Translations under genes and position numbers: made by a program
The notes under the pieces: generated by a model
Databases searched by the model: none
What the model was told of the DNA's origin: nothing
The model's input: only the letters and a program-made list of their open reading frames with translations
Part shown: positions 51,659-59,592 of the stretch, in pieces
How the letters are laid out: every line of letters begins with the position of its first letter
How positions within the stretch are numbered: position 1 is the first letter of the stretch
DNA from: Propionivibrio hellwigii
GTDB taxonomy: Bacteria; Pseudomonadota; Gammaproteobacteria; Burkholderiales; Rhodocyclaceae
Direction of reading: 5' to 3'
DNA length: 64,000 nt
Assembly: GCF_041770905.1 (NCBI RefSeq)
Contig: NZ_JBEUWX010000002.1
Coordinates: 1,178,001 to 1,242,000, forward strand

Positions 51659-52954
51659 TCAGTAGCACAGGCTGTTGTTGCTGCCCATACGGATGCTGCT
51701 GGCCATGGTGATGCGCGGCACCCGCACCGGCGCGAGCATTTCGCGCGTATGAATGTCGTAGCGAAAAATCTGCGGCAACTGCTCGTCGATCGTCACCAGC
51801 GCGGTCTTGCTGTCCCCCGTTACCCACATATCGACGACCTGCGCCCGAAAGCGGAATAGCTTGCGATCGTCCGGGTCGTCGAACGACTGGAACAGCAACG
51901 CCTTGTCGCCGCCCAGCAGCCACGTGCTCTCCAGCCAGCCGCTGCGAATGACGCGGGGCGAAAAATCAACGCGGAAGCGCTGCGGCTTGGCGGCGTCGCG
52001 TGTCAGGTCGAAAAGCGCGACATTGCCTTCCACGTCGGCAAAAATCACGCGCTGCGTGTTGGCGTCGATATAGGGGCGGATCATCGGCTCGTTGGTCGTG
52101 CCGACGGTGCGCATGGGGCCGGTGGAGCGCAGCGTGTCCGTTTCCGGGAAATAGATCAGCCCTTCCGATCCGTCGTCGACGGTCAGCGCGAGCAGATGGT
52201 CTTCCGGGCTGGCGATGCCGATGCCGAAGCCGGCGCGGCTTTTGATGCGACGCGAGAAGTCGATTTCTTTCCACAGCGGTTTTGTTGCCGCTTTTTTTAC
52301 CTGGCCGCTTTTTGCATTTTTTACATCTTCGGCGGCATCGAGGTTCCTCGCCGCCTGATCGAAGTGGCGCCGAAAGATGCGCGGGCGTTCTTCATCGAGA
52401 ATCCAGAACGTGCGGCTGAACGAGCTGAAGAGCAGCGAATAAAAGGTGTCGAGCACAGTCTGGCGCTGCGGCGAATCGAAACGCCGCGAAAAAATACGGA
52501 TGGAAAACGATTCATAGTCGATCATGCCGACGCGGTCGCGCAGGCCGACGGCCACCAGCTTCGACTGCGGCACGAAGAAAATCTGGTAGACCGGCGCCGG
52601 CAGGCGCAGGAAGCGCCTTTCGCGCGTCGTCAGATTGAAGAAGCAGATGCCGGACACTTCCGGCGAACCGATGGCCATCATGGCGTCGTCGCGCGCCATT
52701 TCAAAAACCTGCGGGCGGAAGCCTAAATCCAGCGTCTCGATGTAATCGCCGCTGACAATATCGACGATGCTGATGAAATTGGAGAATTTGTCGGCGACAA
52801 AAGCGTAGCGGGTCGGCGACTCGTTCAGCGCCACCTGTCCGGGTTTGAGCTTGACGCTGTCGATATCCGCCCAGCCCGGCGCGCCGAATGCGCTCGTACC
52901 GGGCAGCGCCAGCAGCGCGCCGGTCGCTGATAAAAGAAATTTCCGCCGCTTCAT
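51659..52954 (-). CDS. Tat-exported beta-propeller-like protein of unknown function
   Basis: A 431-residue protein. The N terminus MKRRKFLLSATGALLALPG is a twin-arginine signal (RRKFLL) with cleavage near AFGAP. The mature part is strand-rich, with repeated blade-like text (YAFVADKFSNFISIVDIVSG, VFEMARDDAMMAIGSPEVSG, FADVEGNVALFDLTRD, TGDSKTALVTIDEQLPQIFRY), suggesting a WD40/YVTN-type propeller of six to seven blades. It has no CxxCH heme site and no obvious catalytic motif. Tat export implies folding in the cytoplasm, perhaps with a cofactor. ATG 52954 has AAGGA 5 bases upstream. It is the first gene before the giant membrane protein. A relic of its signal sequence lies at 53612. Confidence 0.78.
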   Translation of the reverse strand: MKRRKFLLSATGALLALPGTSAFGAPGWADIDSVKLKPGQVALNESPTRYAFVADKFSNFISIVDIVSGDYIETLDLGFRPQVFEMARDDAMMAIGSPEVSGICFFNLTTRERRFLRLPAPVYQIFFVPQSKLVAVGLRDRVGMIDYESFSIRIFSRRFDSPQRQTVLDTFYSLLFSSFSRTFWILDEERPRIFRRHFDQAARNLDAAEDVKNAKSGQVKKAATKPLWKEIDFSRRIKSRAGFGIGIASPEDHLLALTVDDGSEGLIYFPETDTLRSTGPMRTVGTTNEPMIRPYIDANTQRVIFADVEGNVALFDLTRDAAKPQRFRVDFSPRVIRSGWLESTWLLGGDKALLFQSFDDPDDRKLFRFRAQVVDMWVTGDSKTALVTIDEQLPQIFRYDIHTREMLAPVRVPRITMASSIRMGSNNSLCY

Positions 52955-52982
52955 TTCCATCCTTTCAAAAATCCGCTCTGAA

Positions 52983-53084
52983 TAGTGCGACTTCCTTTGC
53001 CAAAATACGGCGTTGGCTCGCCTTGCCGTACGCTCGTACTGTCAACAGCGCGCCGCCTTGTCTTTTGGCAAAGTCGAGCCGCTA
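52983..53084. repeat. MITE-like ~102-bp palindromic element (inverted copy)
   Basis: Ends TAGTGCGACTTCCTTTGCCA and TTTGGCAAAGTCGAGCCGCTA flank an interior GGCTCGCCTTGCCGTACGCT, CGTACTGTCAACAGCGCGCC. It is the reverse orientation of the copies at 43958 and 45565. Confidence 0.82.
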
Positions 53085-53099
53085 TTAAGCTTTTAGAGC

Positions 53100-53530
53100 A
53101 CCCCCTCTCGGAGATGCCCTAAATACGCGGGCTAGCGGGCAGGCACCCTGAGATACCTTAAATATAGGAATTGCCACAGCCTGCGCGCTGACTTCCACTT
53201 ACGAAACTTCTCTTGATGCAGTTGCGCTGTGCGGCAGCGCGCCCCGCTGACTTTCTTTGCTTCGCCAAAGAAAGTCAGTAAAGAAAGGCGACCCCGAGGC
53301 GCAGAAAACCCCTTGTCGCGGGTTTGCTTGGCGGCGGGCTTGATTAACTCGCTCACGCTCGGACAATCAAGCCCTTGCTTCCGCCAAGCTGCCCCGCGCC
53401 TTCGGCTGCGCCTAAGGGGGTTGGGTGCTTCGTAATGATTGAATGCGCGAAGGGACATGACCGGCAACCCGCGTGGATAGGACATCTCAGCAGGCAAAAA
53501 GAGGATGCTCCGAAAGCTACGAAAACAGAT
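53100..53530. repeat. Mixed repeats: palindrome unit and TTTCTTTGC-type element
   Basis: Bases 53105-53165 hold one or two palindrome units. Bases 53195-53450 contain CTTTCTTTGCTTCGCCAAAGAAAGTCAG-like text as a strong hairpin (TTTCTTTG/CAAAGAAA) followed by further GC-rich inverted segments (for example GCTTGATTAACTC and the later AATCAAGC). From memory, hairpins of this kind are widespread in betaproteobacterial intergenic DNA. No gene. Confidence 0.6.
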
Positions 53531-53533
53531 CAG

Positions 53534-53596
53534 AAAACATAAATTGCCCGGAAGCCCTTTAAATACAAGGGGATCAGGGCATCAAAAAACATAAAC
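53534..53596. repeat. AAAACATAAA-bounded element, copy 4
   Basis: Starts AAAACATAAATTGCCCGGAA, centre CCCTTTAAATACAAGGGG, ends GCATCAAAAAACATAAAC. It lies immediately before the truncated propeller-gene relic. Confidence 0.78.
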
Positions 53597-53611
53597 TGAA
53601 AAAACGCCCAA

Positions 53612-53705
53612 CCGGCGCGCCGAATGCGCCCGCACCGGGCAGCGCCAGCAGCGCGCCGGTTGCTGATAAAAGAAATTTCCGCCGCTTCATTTTCATCCTT
53701 TCAAC
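53612..53705 (-). pseudogene. Relic of the Tat signal region of the propeller gene
   Basis: The minus strand has AAAGGATGAAAATGAAGCGG, then codes KRRKFLLSATGALLALPG and AGAFGAP, nearly identical to the start of the gene at 51659-52954 including its ribosome site. Identity with 52877-52970 runs about 90 bases. After AFGAP the frame runs into repeat DNA. It is a partial duplication or the remnant of a second paralogue cut short by the repeat element. Confidence 0.85.
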
Positions 53706-53739
53706 CATGACGCCTACGCACGCCTGCAATCAGGCTGCC

Positions 53740-53945
53740 CGGAAATCCTTATGGGGTGGGCATCTCAGCGGGGGTGCCCGCAAACCCTGATGGAATGGGC
53801 ATCTCCGGGCAGGCGCTCTGAAATGCCCTGTTTACAAGGGCTTCCGGGCGCCCCTTCAGAAATGCCCGTGGATAAAGGGGCTCCGGGCGCCCCTTCAGAA
53901 ATGCCCGTGGATAAAGGGGCTCCGGGCACCCCTTCGCAAACCCGC
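53740..53945. repeat. Palindrome array with a perfect 39-bp tandem repeat
   Basis: Five GC-rich palindrome units in a row. Bases 53845-53883 and 53884-53922 are identical 39-bp units starting CGGGCGCCCCTTCAGAAATG. It lies downstream of the copper chaperone gene. Confidence 0.85.
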
Positions 53946-53969
53946 GCCCGTCAGGCCAGCGAACGCCGC

Positions 53970-54494
53970 TTAATGTTTATGCCCGTGGTCATGATTATGG
54001 TCATGCGCCGGGGCAGCGTCGATGCCGGCGTCTTTCATGACCTCGCGCACGGACTTCACCACCGCCTGGCAATGGGCCTGGGTGCTGTCGCTGAAATAAA
54101 CGGTCATCGTATGCGTACTGCCGATGGCAGGATTTTGGGCGATGTCAAAGAGCATGACGTGGTCGCCCCCCTTCCTGAACCGGCGCTCTCCTTCGCTCAG
54201 CTTCAGGTCGGTCATGCGGGCCATTTCCATCACGCCGTCCTTCATCTTCATGCTATGCAGCTCGATACGCGGGCTGACACTGGGCATTTCAACACGCACC
54301 AGTTCCACCGGCGCGCCGTGATGGACGAAGCGGACGAACGCGCCGGTCATGTTTTTGCCCGGCAGCACTTCCTGAATGACGCAATCCTTCAGCTCGGTAT
54401 GCGCCGCAATGGCGGGTTCAGCGGCATGCGCCAGCATGGCTGTTTGTGCGCAAGCGGCAGCCAACAGGGCCGCTTTTAGTGTCTTCAGTGTCAT
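53970..54494 (-). CDS. Periplasmic copper chaperone PCu(A)C
   Basis: A 174-residue exported protein of the PCu(A)C (DUF461) family, which carries Cu(I) to cytochrome oxidase CuA and related sites, often with a SCO protein. A Sec signal (1-24, ALLAAACAQTAMLAHA) leads to the domain with MTGAFVRF, the metal ligands in IELHSMKMKDGVMEMARM (His and Met), and GDHVMLFDI. The C-terminal tail HDHNHDHGHKH is an added histidine-rich metal site. RBS AAAGGAG precedes ATG 54494. It follows the SCO1-TlpA gene on the same strand. Confidence 0.92.
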   Translation of the reverse strand: MTLKTLKAALLAAACAQTAMLAHAAEPAIAAHTELKDCVIQEVLPGKNMTGAFVRFVHHGAPVELVRVEMPSVSPRIELHSMKMKDGVMEMARMTDLKLSEGERRFRKGGDHVMLFDIAQNPAIGSTHTMTVYFSDSTQAHCQAVVKSVREVMKDAGIDAAPAHDHNHDHGHKH

Positions 54495-54672
54495 CGTTTC
54501 TCCTTTCTTTCGTGGACTCCGGTTAAGAACGCCATTCATAAATTTCTCCACTTTTCCGGACGGGCAAAAATTGCTGCGGAAGGTCTGCACCGCCGGTACG
54601 GACACACAGCCAAGCTCGCGATGGAACCGGCACGGAAGCAAGCACGGTTGGCTCATGATTCAGCCGTGCAGA

Positions 54673-55866
54673 TTAACGCGCTGCGGCCCGGCAACGCGCA
54701 AAGTCGGCGATACTTTCCGTCCTCTCCAGAATGCCGTTGCGGCTGGCGACCTGCCGGCCATCGACGAACAGGGCGGTAAACGGCAGGCCAACCGCGCCCA
54801 GGCGCGCCAGCAGGCCGGCATCATTGCTGCCGGTTTGGGGCAACGTCCGGATATTCATTTTGCTAAACAGTGCGGCAATATCGGCCGGCTTATCACCCAG
54901 ATTGAGCGTCTGCACGGAAATATCTTTGTGCGCGGCGGCCAGCTTGTCCAGCGCCGGCAACTCGATCCGGCAAGGCGCGCACCAGGCCGCCCAAACGTTG
55001 AGCAGTACGAGCGTGCCGCCCTGTTTTCCCGCTTCCGCGCCCGTTTTCATCTCCGGCAGAATGTCGCTCAACGCCGTGTTCGATTTCGCCGCGGAAAAGC
55101 CCACGGGCAAGGGGCAGGCCGCAGCCGCCGGCTGCGTCGTCTGGGCATTCTGGGCCGCTTGTGCGGATCGATCCGGCGGCACGGAAGCCGCCGCCGCGTT
55201 TTTTGCCGAGGCCCCCGGCGCGTCGCCATCCGCGGCGCTTTTTCCGGTTTGGCCGCCCGGTTCGCCCAGCACTTTATCGAGCGCTTTCGTCAGCTCAGCG
55301 GGGCCAATCTGGTAGTCATAGATGTCGATCAGTTTGCGCTCGGGCGAAATCAGGTAAATGAAACCGCTGTGATAGACGTTGTAGTCCGTTCCCGGCGTCG
55401 GCTTATCGACCTTCTTGCCGTTCAGCCGGTAGCCGAACGTTGCGCCGAGCTGATCGGTCAGCGCGCGCAAATTCTCCATCTCGCCGCTCAGACCCTCGAT
55501 ACGTTCATGGAAATGGTGGGTATAAATTTTGAGATAGTGCATATCGTCACTGACCGGATCGATGGTGACGAAGAGCGGCTGAATGGCGTCCGGATTCTTG
55601 ATGGCGCGCATCACTTCGCTGTATTCGTATAGCGTCGTCGGGCAGATGTCCGGACAGTTGGTGTAGCCGATCGCCAGCAGCAGGTATTTACCCGGGTAGC
55701 TTTCCTGCGTGACGCGCCCTTTCTCGCCGATCAGGTCGAAATGGAGCGGCATCCCGCGCGCCGCACTCGCGGCGAAAAGATTGGGGGACAGGCAAAACAG
55801 AAAAAACAGGCACAACAGCCGCCGGAAACCGGAAAGCGACAAACGCCCGGATAAATACTTGGACAT
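54673..55866 (-). CDS. SCO1/SenC domain fused to a TlpA-like thioredoxin domain
   Basis: A 397-residue exported fusion. A signal anchor (about 11-34, GFRRLLCLFFLFCLSP) is followed by a SCO1/SenC copper-binding domain (about 36-200) with CPDIC (Cys71, Cys75) and the distal copper His166 in VYHSG. An Ala/Pro-rich linker (about 201-250) leads to a TlpA-type thioredoxin domain (about 252-397) with WCAPC (Cys296, Cys299) and the cis-Pro segment GLPFTALFVD. The thioredoxin part could keep the SCO cysteines or CuA cysteines reduced. The two functions are usually separate proteins. It lies between nirK and the PCu(A)C gene, all on the minus strand. Confidence 0.9.
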   Translation of the reverse strand: MSKYLSGRLSLSGFRRLLCLFFLFCLSPNLFAASAARGMPLHFDLIGEKGRVTQESYPGKYLLLAIGYTNCPDICPTTLYEYSEVMRAIKNPDAIQPLFVTIDPVSDDMHYLKIYTHHFHERIEGLSGEMENLRALTDQLGATFGYRLNGKKVDKPTPGTDYNVYHSGFIYLISPERKLIDIYDYQIGPAELTKALDKVLGEPGGQTGKSAADGDAPGASAKNAAAASVPPDRSAQAAQNAQTTQPAAAACPLPVGFSAAKSNTALSDILPEMKTGAEAGKQGGTLVLLNVWAAWCAPCRIELPALDKLAAAHKDISVQTLNLGDKPADIAALFSKMNIRTLPQTGSNDAGLLARLGAVGLPFTALFVDGRQVASRNGILERTESIADFARCRAAAR

Positions 55867-56095
55867 ATTCGACTCCTTGCCAGATTCAAAGACCGCCGAA
55901 AGGCCGGAATACGCGGAATACCGCCGATAAACCCGGATTCCCTGCCGCGCCGGCTTCCTCTTGCCGTATATGCGCTACATTTCTACAATTTCTACATCTC
56001 GCTCGACATTTTCCCTGTCTCGCCGCCCGGCCGCCCGCATCCAACGGCCATGCCCGGGGCGCGAACGGCAAAACCACGGGAAAACGTGCAAGCCC

Positions 56096-57340
56096 CTACT
56101 CCTTGAATGCGCGCGGCTCGAAGAGCTGCTCCATCAGATCGTTGTTCCACTTGCCGTCGACCTTGACCTGCGCCGCAGCGCCAAGATTGAACGCTTCGAT
56201 CAGGTTATGGGTGAGGTAGGCATAAACGCCCGGCTGCTTGAAAGTGTACATCGCCGCGCCGGCGGAACCGGCGGCGATCGTCCAGGTTTCCAGATTGTGC
56301 GCCGGTTTATCGGCCAGATTGCCGCGCTCCCACACGTACTCGCCGTGGCCGCCGATCAGGTGCGGATACGAGGGACGATTCGCCTGCGAGTGATAGAACA
56401 TAACGGTTTCGCCGACTTTAGCCGTCAGCGCCTTCTCGCCCGTGTAGGCGTCCTTGCGGTCGCCAAAGACGACGTGCGTGGGAATCAGTTTTTCCATCAC
56501 CACCAAGTCGTCTTCCATCGATTCGCCGGGGCTGGCGTAGCGCTTGTATTTGCCGTTCGCATCCTTCGGCAGGTAGAAATCCTGCTCGCCGATGTAGTAC
56601 GCCCTGTCGTAGCGGATTTTTTTGCCGTTTTTATCCTTCAGGCCGCCTTTGGGCAGCACGGCGATGGCGCCGTTCATGCCATGCGTCACATGCCAGGGGA
56701 TCATCAGACTACCCGGCGCGCAGTGGTAGATGAAAACACCGGGTTTAATCGCCTTCCAGCGCACCGTGACTTCCTGCCCCGGTTGCACGTAGGTCAGGTC
56801 GCCCGCGCCCAGCGCGCCGGTCGAAGCATGGAAATCGATGTTATGAACCAGTTGGTTTTTCGACGGATTCTTTAGCGTCAGTTCAACGTAATCGCCTTCG
56901 TGCACGATAATCATCGGACCGGGCACGGAACCGTTGAAGGTAAACGCCCACATAAAGACGCCCGGTTCAACCTCGATCTCTTTTTCCTCGATGGTCATGT
57001 CCACCTGCACGAGGCGCGGCGCGGCCGGCGATTCCTGACTGTGTTCGGGCACGTTCGGCGGGGCGACGAGCTTCTGCCTGACGCGGGGAAGCCTGGCAAT
57101 GTTCGCCGGCGCCTTGATCACCTCGTAACCGGGCAGGCCGCCGGTATGCGCAATTTCAGCATCGGGCGCAACGGCCGCCTTGGTGGACGTGGTGGAATTG
57201 GTGGAAGTGGCGGAACTGGTGGAACTCCCGGAACCGCCGGCGTCCGTGCCGGATTCGGCGGCGCGTGCAAGCGGCGCGCCGGCAAAGCAAAGGCAAAGGG
57301 CGGTGCATGGCAGTATTCGGCGAAAAACGGCGATGTTCAT
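56096..57340 (-). CDS. nirK: Copper-containing nitrite reductase
   Basis: A 414-residue periplasmic enzyme reducing nitrite to nitric oxide. A Sec signal (1-28) is followed by a Ser/Thr-rich linker (GSGSSTSSATSTNSTTST, about 36-53) and two cupredoxin domains. Type 1 copper ligands are His166, Cys207, His217 and Met222 (NQLVHNIDFHAS, YHCAPG, PWHVTHGMNG). Type 2 ligands are His171, His206 and the His in YLTHNLIEAF. Catalytic Asp169 and His327 (PHLIGGHGEYVWE) are present, so it should be active. The long linker recalls AniA of Neisseria, but there is no lipobox cysteine. ATG 57340 gives the standard signal peptide. The electron donor is probably the nearby pseudoazurin. Confidence 0.96.
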   Translation of the reverse strand: MNIAVFRRILPCTALCLCFAGAPLARAAESGTDAGGSGSSTSSATSTNSTTSTKAAVAPDAEIAHTGGLPGYEVIKAPANIARLPRVRQKLVAPPNVPEHSQESPAAPRLVQVDMTIEEKEIEVEPGVFMWAFTFNGSVPGPMIIVHEGDYVELTLKNPSKNQLVHNIDFHASTGALGAGDLTYVQPGQEVTVRWKAIKPGVFIYHCAPGSLMIPWHVTHGMNGAIAVLPKGGLKDKNGKKIRYDRAYYIGEQDFYLPKDANGKYKRYASPGESMEDDLVVMEKLIPTHVVFGDRKDAYTGEKALTAKVGETVMFYHSQANRPSYPHLIGGHGEYVWERGNLADKPAHNLETWTIAAGSAGAAMYTFKQPGVYAYLTHNLIEAFNLGAAAQVKVDGKWNNDLMEQLFEPRAFKE

Positions 57341-58131
57341 GATGGATTCCTTTCGTGAGGCAGTACGCAACGCAAAAAAACGCAACCCTCAACGCAACCC
57401 TTTTTCAGCGTCGGCAAGGTTTGCCCCGGAACGGCGTATTTCCGGGCACAGATAGATACGAGGGCGGGCCGGCAACGGTTTTACGGCTTCATACCGGCTT
57501 CCATATCAGATTGATCAATGCTTCCAGTCGATACCGGGCGCTGAACGCCGGCATCGACTGGCCACAGCGACTGGCCGCAAGCCCGCGTCCTTTGGGCATT
57601 TCCGGCCAGGCAGCGCTGGAACCCGCGCCAATCGGGCGTTTGCGGGCAGGCACCCCGGCAGCCCTTAGCGTCAAATATCTAAAAAATCGTCACGGTGTTG
57701 CGCCGCCTTGCCGCACGCCTTGTACTGTCTGCGGCGGCGCGCCTTGTGACGCTTTTCCTTATCACGCTTTTTTATCTATTCAAATCAACGATATTCCACG
57801 CGGTTCCCTCCACGCAGGTCTCCGGCCGGCGCTCCGTCACCGCCGGCGTCTGCCGATACAAATACCGGTGCGAATCTGCCGGGACAAAGCGCAGCAGCGG
57901 GCGGCAGTGGCTGAACGTCGGCGGTCACCCGTTGCAGCGGCCGGCCGCAAGCCCGCGTCTTTTGGGCGTTTCCAGCCAGGTAGCGCTGGAACCCGCGCCA
58001 ATCGGGCGTTTGCCGGCAGGCACCCCGGAAGCCCTTATTCCACGCAGGTCTCCGGCCTGACCGCCGGGAGAAGCCCATTTTACGCGGGCTGGCGCTGAGG
58101 GGCCGCGCGGCGGGCTGCCGCCCGTTCCGGC
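57341..58131. repeat. Intergenic repeats between nirK and the porin gene
   Basis: Bases 57580-57665 and 57940-58090 hold GC-rich palindrome units (CCCGCGTCCTTTGGGC, CCCGCGCCAATCGGGC). Bases 57666-57745 are a copy of the GCGTCAAATATCTAAAAAAT repeat. A short palindrome ATTGATCAAT at 57510-57519 lies 170 bases before nirK; it is too short for a full FNR site (TTGAT-N4-ATCAA). No gene. Confidence 0.65.
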
Positions 58132-59532
58132 TTATTTACCGAACGGGTACTCGACCGCCAGGCGAATCTCGTTGGTATCCAGCTCGGCCTGCGCGTCGTT
58201 GGCGCGATGGACGTTGTAACGCACCAGCATCGCCAGCCCCTTGGCCGCTCCCGATTGCACGGTGTAGCGGAACCAGAGGTCGCGTTCCCAGTGTTTGCCG
58301 TCCTTGCCGTAACCCAGCCAGCGATAGCCGCTGTTCCGCGGCATACGCGTGCCGTCGATGTCCGAGCCGCGTATATACGCCACGCCCAGGCTCGACCCCG
58401 GCAGGCTGAAGGCCTTGCCGTCCAGCTCGTAGCGCAGTTGCCAGGACTGTTCGTGCGGCGCGTTGAAGTCGGTAAGCTGCGAGGAATTACCCAGCCAAAG
58501 GGCGCCACGCGTAACGTAATCGAAAGGCGTATCGCTGGCCACCTTCTGGTAACCCAGGCCGACCTTATGCACGCCCGTCTGGTAGGACGCCAGAATGCTG
58601 CCGGTGGTATTGCGGATATCGCCGGCGTAGGCCTTGCCCGTATCTCGGCTGACGTAGAGGTGCGAATCGAAAGAGAGTTTCGACTTGTCGGCCAGCGTCA
58701 TGCTGTAGAACGCGCCGAGATAACCGGTCACCCAGGTATCGGCCAAGCGGCCGGCAAAGGCGCTGAGCGACAGCCCCGGCACGCCCGTCCAGGTCAGCCC
58801 GGCCAGGTCAAAGTGATCGCCGCGCCGGAAGGCCGGGTTCAGATAGTTGACGGTCAGAGCGTGGTTGGTATTGCGCGAGTTGCGGTCCGTCGAACCGGTG
58901 AAGTGCCCGGCATGGAAGGTCAGCGTGCTGAACTCCTTGCTGTTGAGGTAGAGGCCGCGCATCGATTCCGGCAGCAGACGCGAATCCGATGAACTGAAGA
59001 TCGGCGTTTTGATGCGCTGCTCGCCAAAGCGGAGCATGGTTTTCGAGATCTTCGCCTTGAGCGCGACGCCGCCGCGGAGCAGGTTGTCCTGGGCATAGCC
59101 GTTTTTATCGACCGGCAACATGCGAATCTTGCCGACCCGGTAATCGTCGCCCATCAGGTTCAGCCCGCCGTACAGGAAGGCATCAACGCCAAAGCCGACC
59201 GGCCCGCGCGTGTAGCCCGTCTCCAGGTTGCCCATCACGCCCAGGCCCCATTCCTCGGCGTAATCGCTGCGCCGGGCGCGCGGCAGATAGGCGTTGCGGC
59301 CGCCGTTGCTCTTGGCGCCGTTCAGGTAATCGCGGCGGTAATACACGGTGCGCGTCAGGATATTCCAGTGCGCATCGTCGATGACCGGCGAGAAAAATGA
59401 GCCCGACGATGAGCCGGACGTTTCCCCGGCAGGCGCGGTGGCTTTTTCCTGCGCACCGGCCAGCGGCGCGCAGCACAGCAGTAAGCCGCACGCCGCGCCC
59501 AGGCGGGCCAGATGATGGTGTTTGAACTGCAT
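58132..59532 (-). CDS. OprD-family outer membrane porin
   Basis: A 466-residue exported beta-barrel protein of the OprD family, forming a substrate-selective channel for small basic or carboxylic solutes. A Sec signal (about 1-29, ACGLLLCCAPLAGAQ) precedes the barrel. Family marks are SFFSPVIDDAHWNILTRTVYYRRDY, EWGLGVMGNLETGYTRGPVGFG, RFGEQRIKTPIFSSSDSRLLP and the C-terminal EIRLAVEYPFGK. ATG 59532 was chosen (MQFKHHH) because GGGGAG lies upstream; a GTG is 9 bases earlier. It starts 60 bases after the pseudoazurin stop. Confidence 0.91.
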   Translation of the reverse strand: MQFKHHHLARLGAACGLLLCCAPLAGAQEKATAPAGETSGSSSGSFFSPVIDDAHWNILTRTVYYRRDYLNGAKSNGGRNAYLPRARRSDYAEEWGLGVMGNLETGYTRGPVGFGVDAFLYGGLNLMGDDYRVGKIRMLPVDKNGYAQDNLLRGGVALKAKISKTMLRFGEQRIKTPIFSSSDSRLLPESMRGLYLNSKEFSTLTFHAGHFTGSTDRNSRNTNHALTVNYLNPAFRRGDHFDLAGLTWTGVPGLSLSAFAGRLADTWVTGYLGAFYSMTLADKSKLSFDSHLYVSRDTGKAYAGDIRNTTGSILASYQTGVHKVGLGYQKVASDTPFDYVTRGALWLGNSSQLTDFNAPHEQSWQLRYELDGKAFSLPGSSLGVAYIRGSDIDGTRMPRNSGYRWLGYGKDGKHWERDLWFRYTVQSGAAKGLAMLVRYNVHRANDAQAELDTNEIRLAVEYPFGK

Positions 59533-59592
59533 GATTTTCACTCCCCAGCGTGGTATGTGTTTTGATGTTCCGCAAAGGAACGGATCAAATAG

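Noticed and set aside
57510..57519. ATTGATCAAT palindrome as an FNR/Dnr site for nirK
   Set aside because: It lacks the 4-base spacer of TTGAT-N4-ATCAA and lies 170 bases from the start codon. Kept only as a note.
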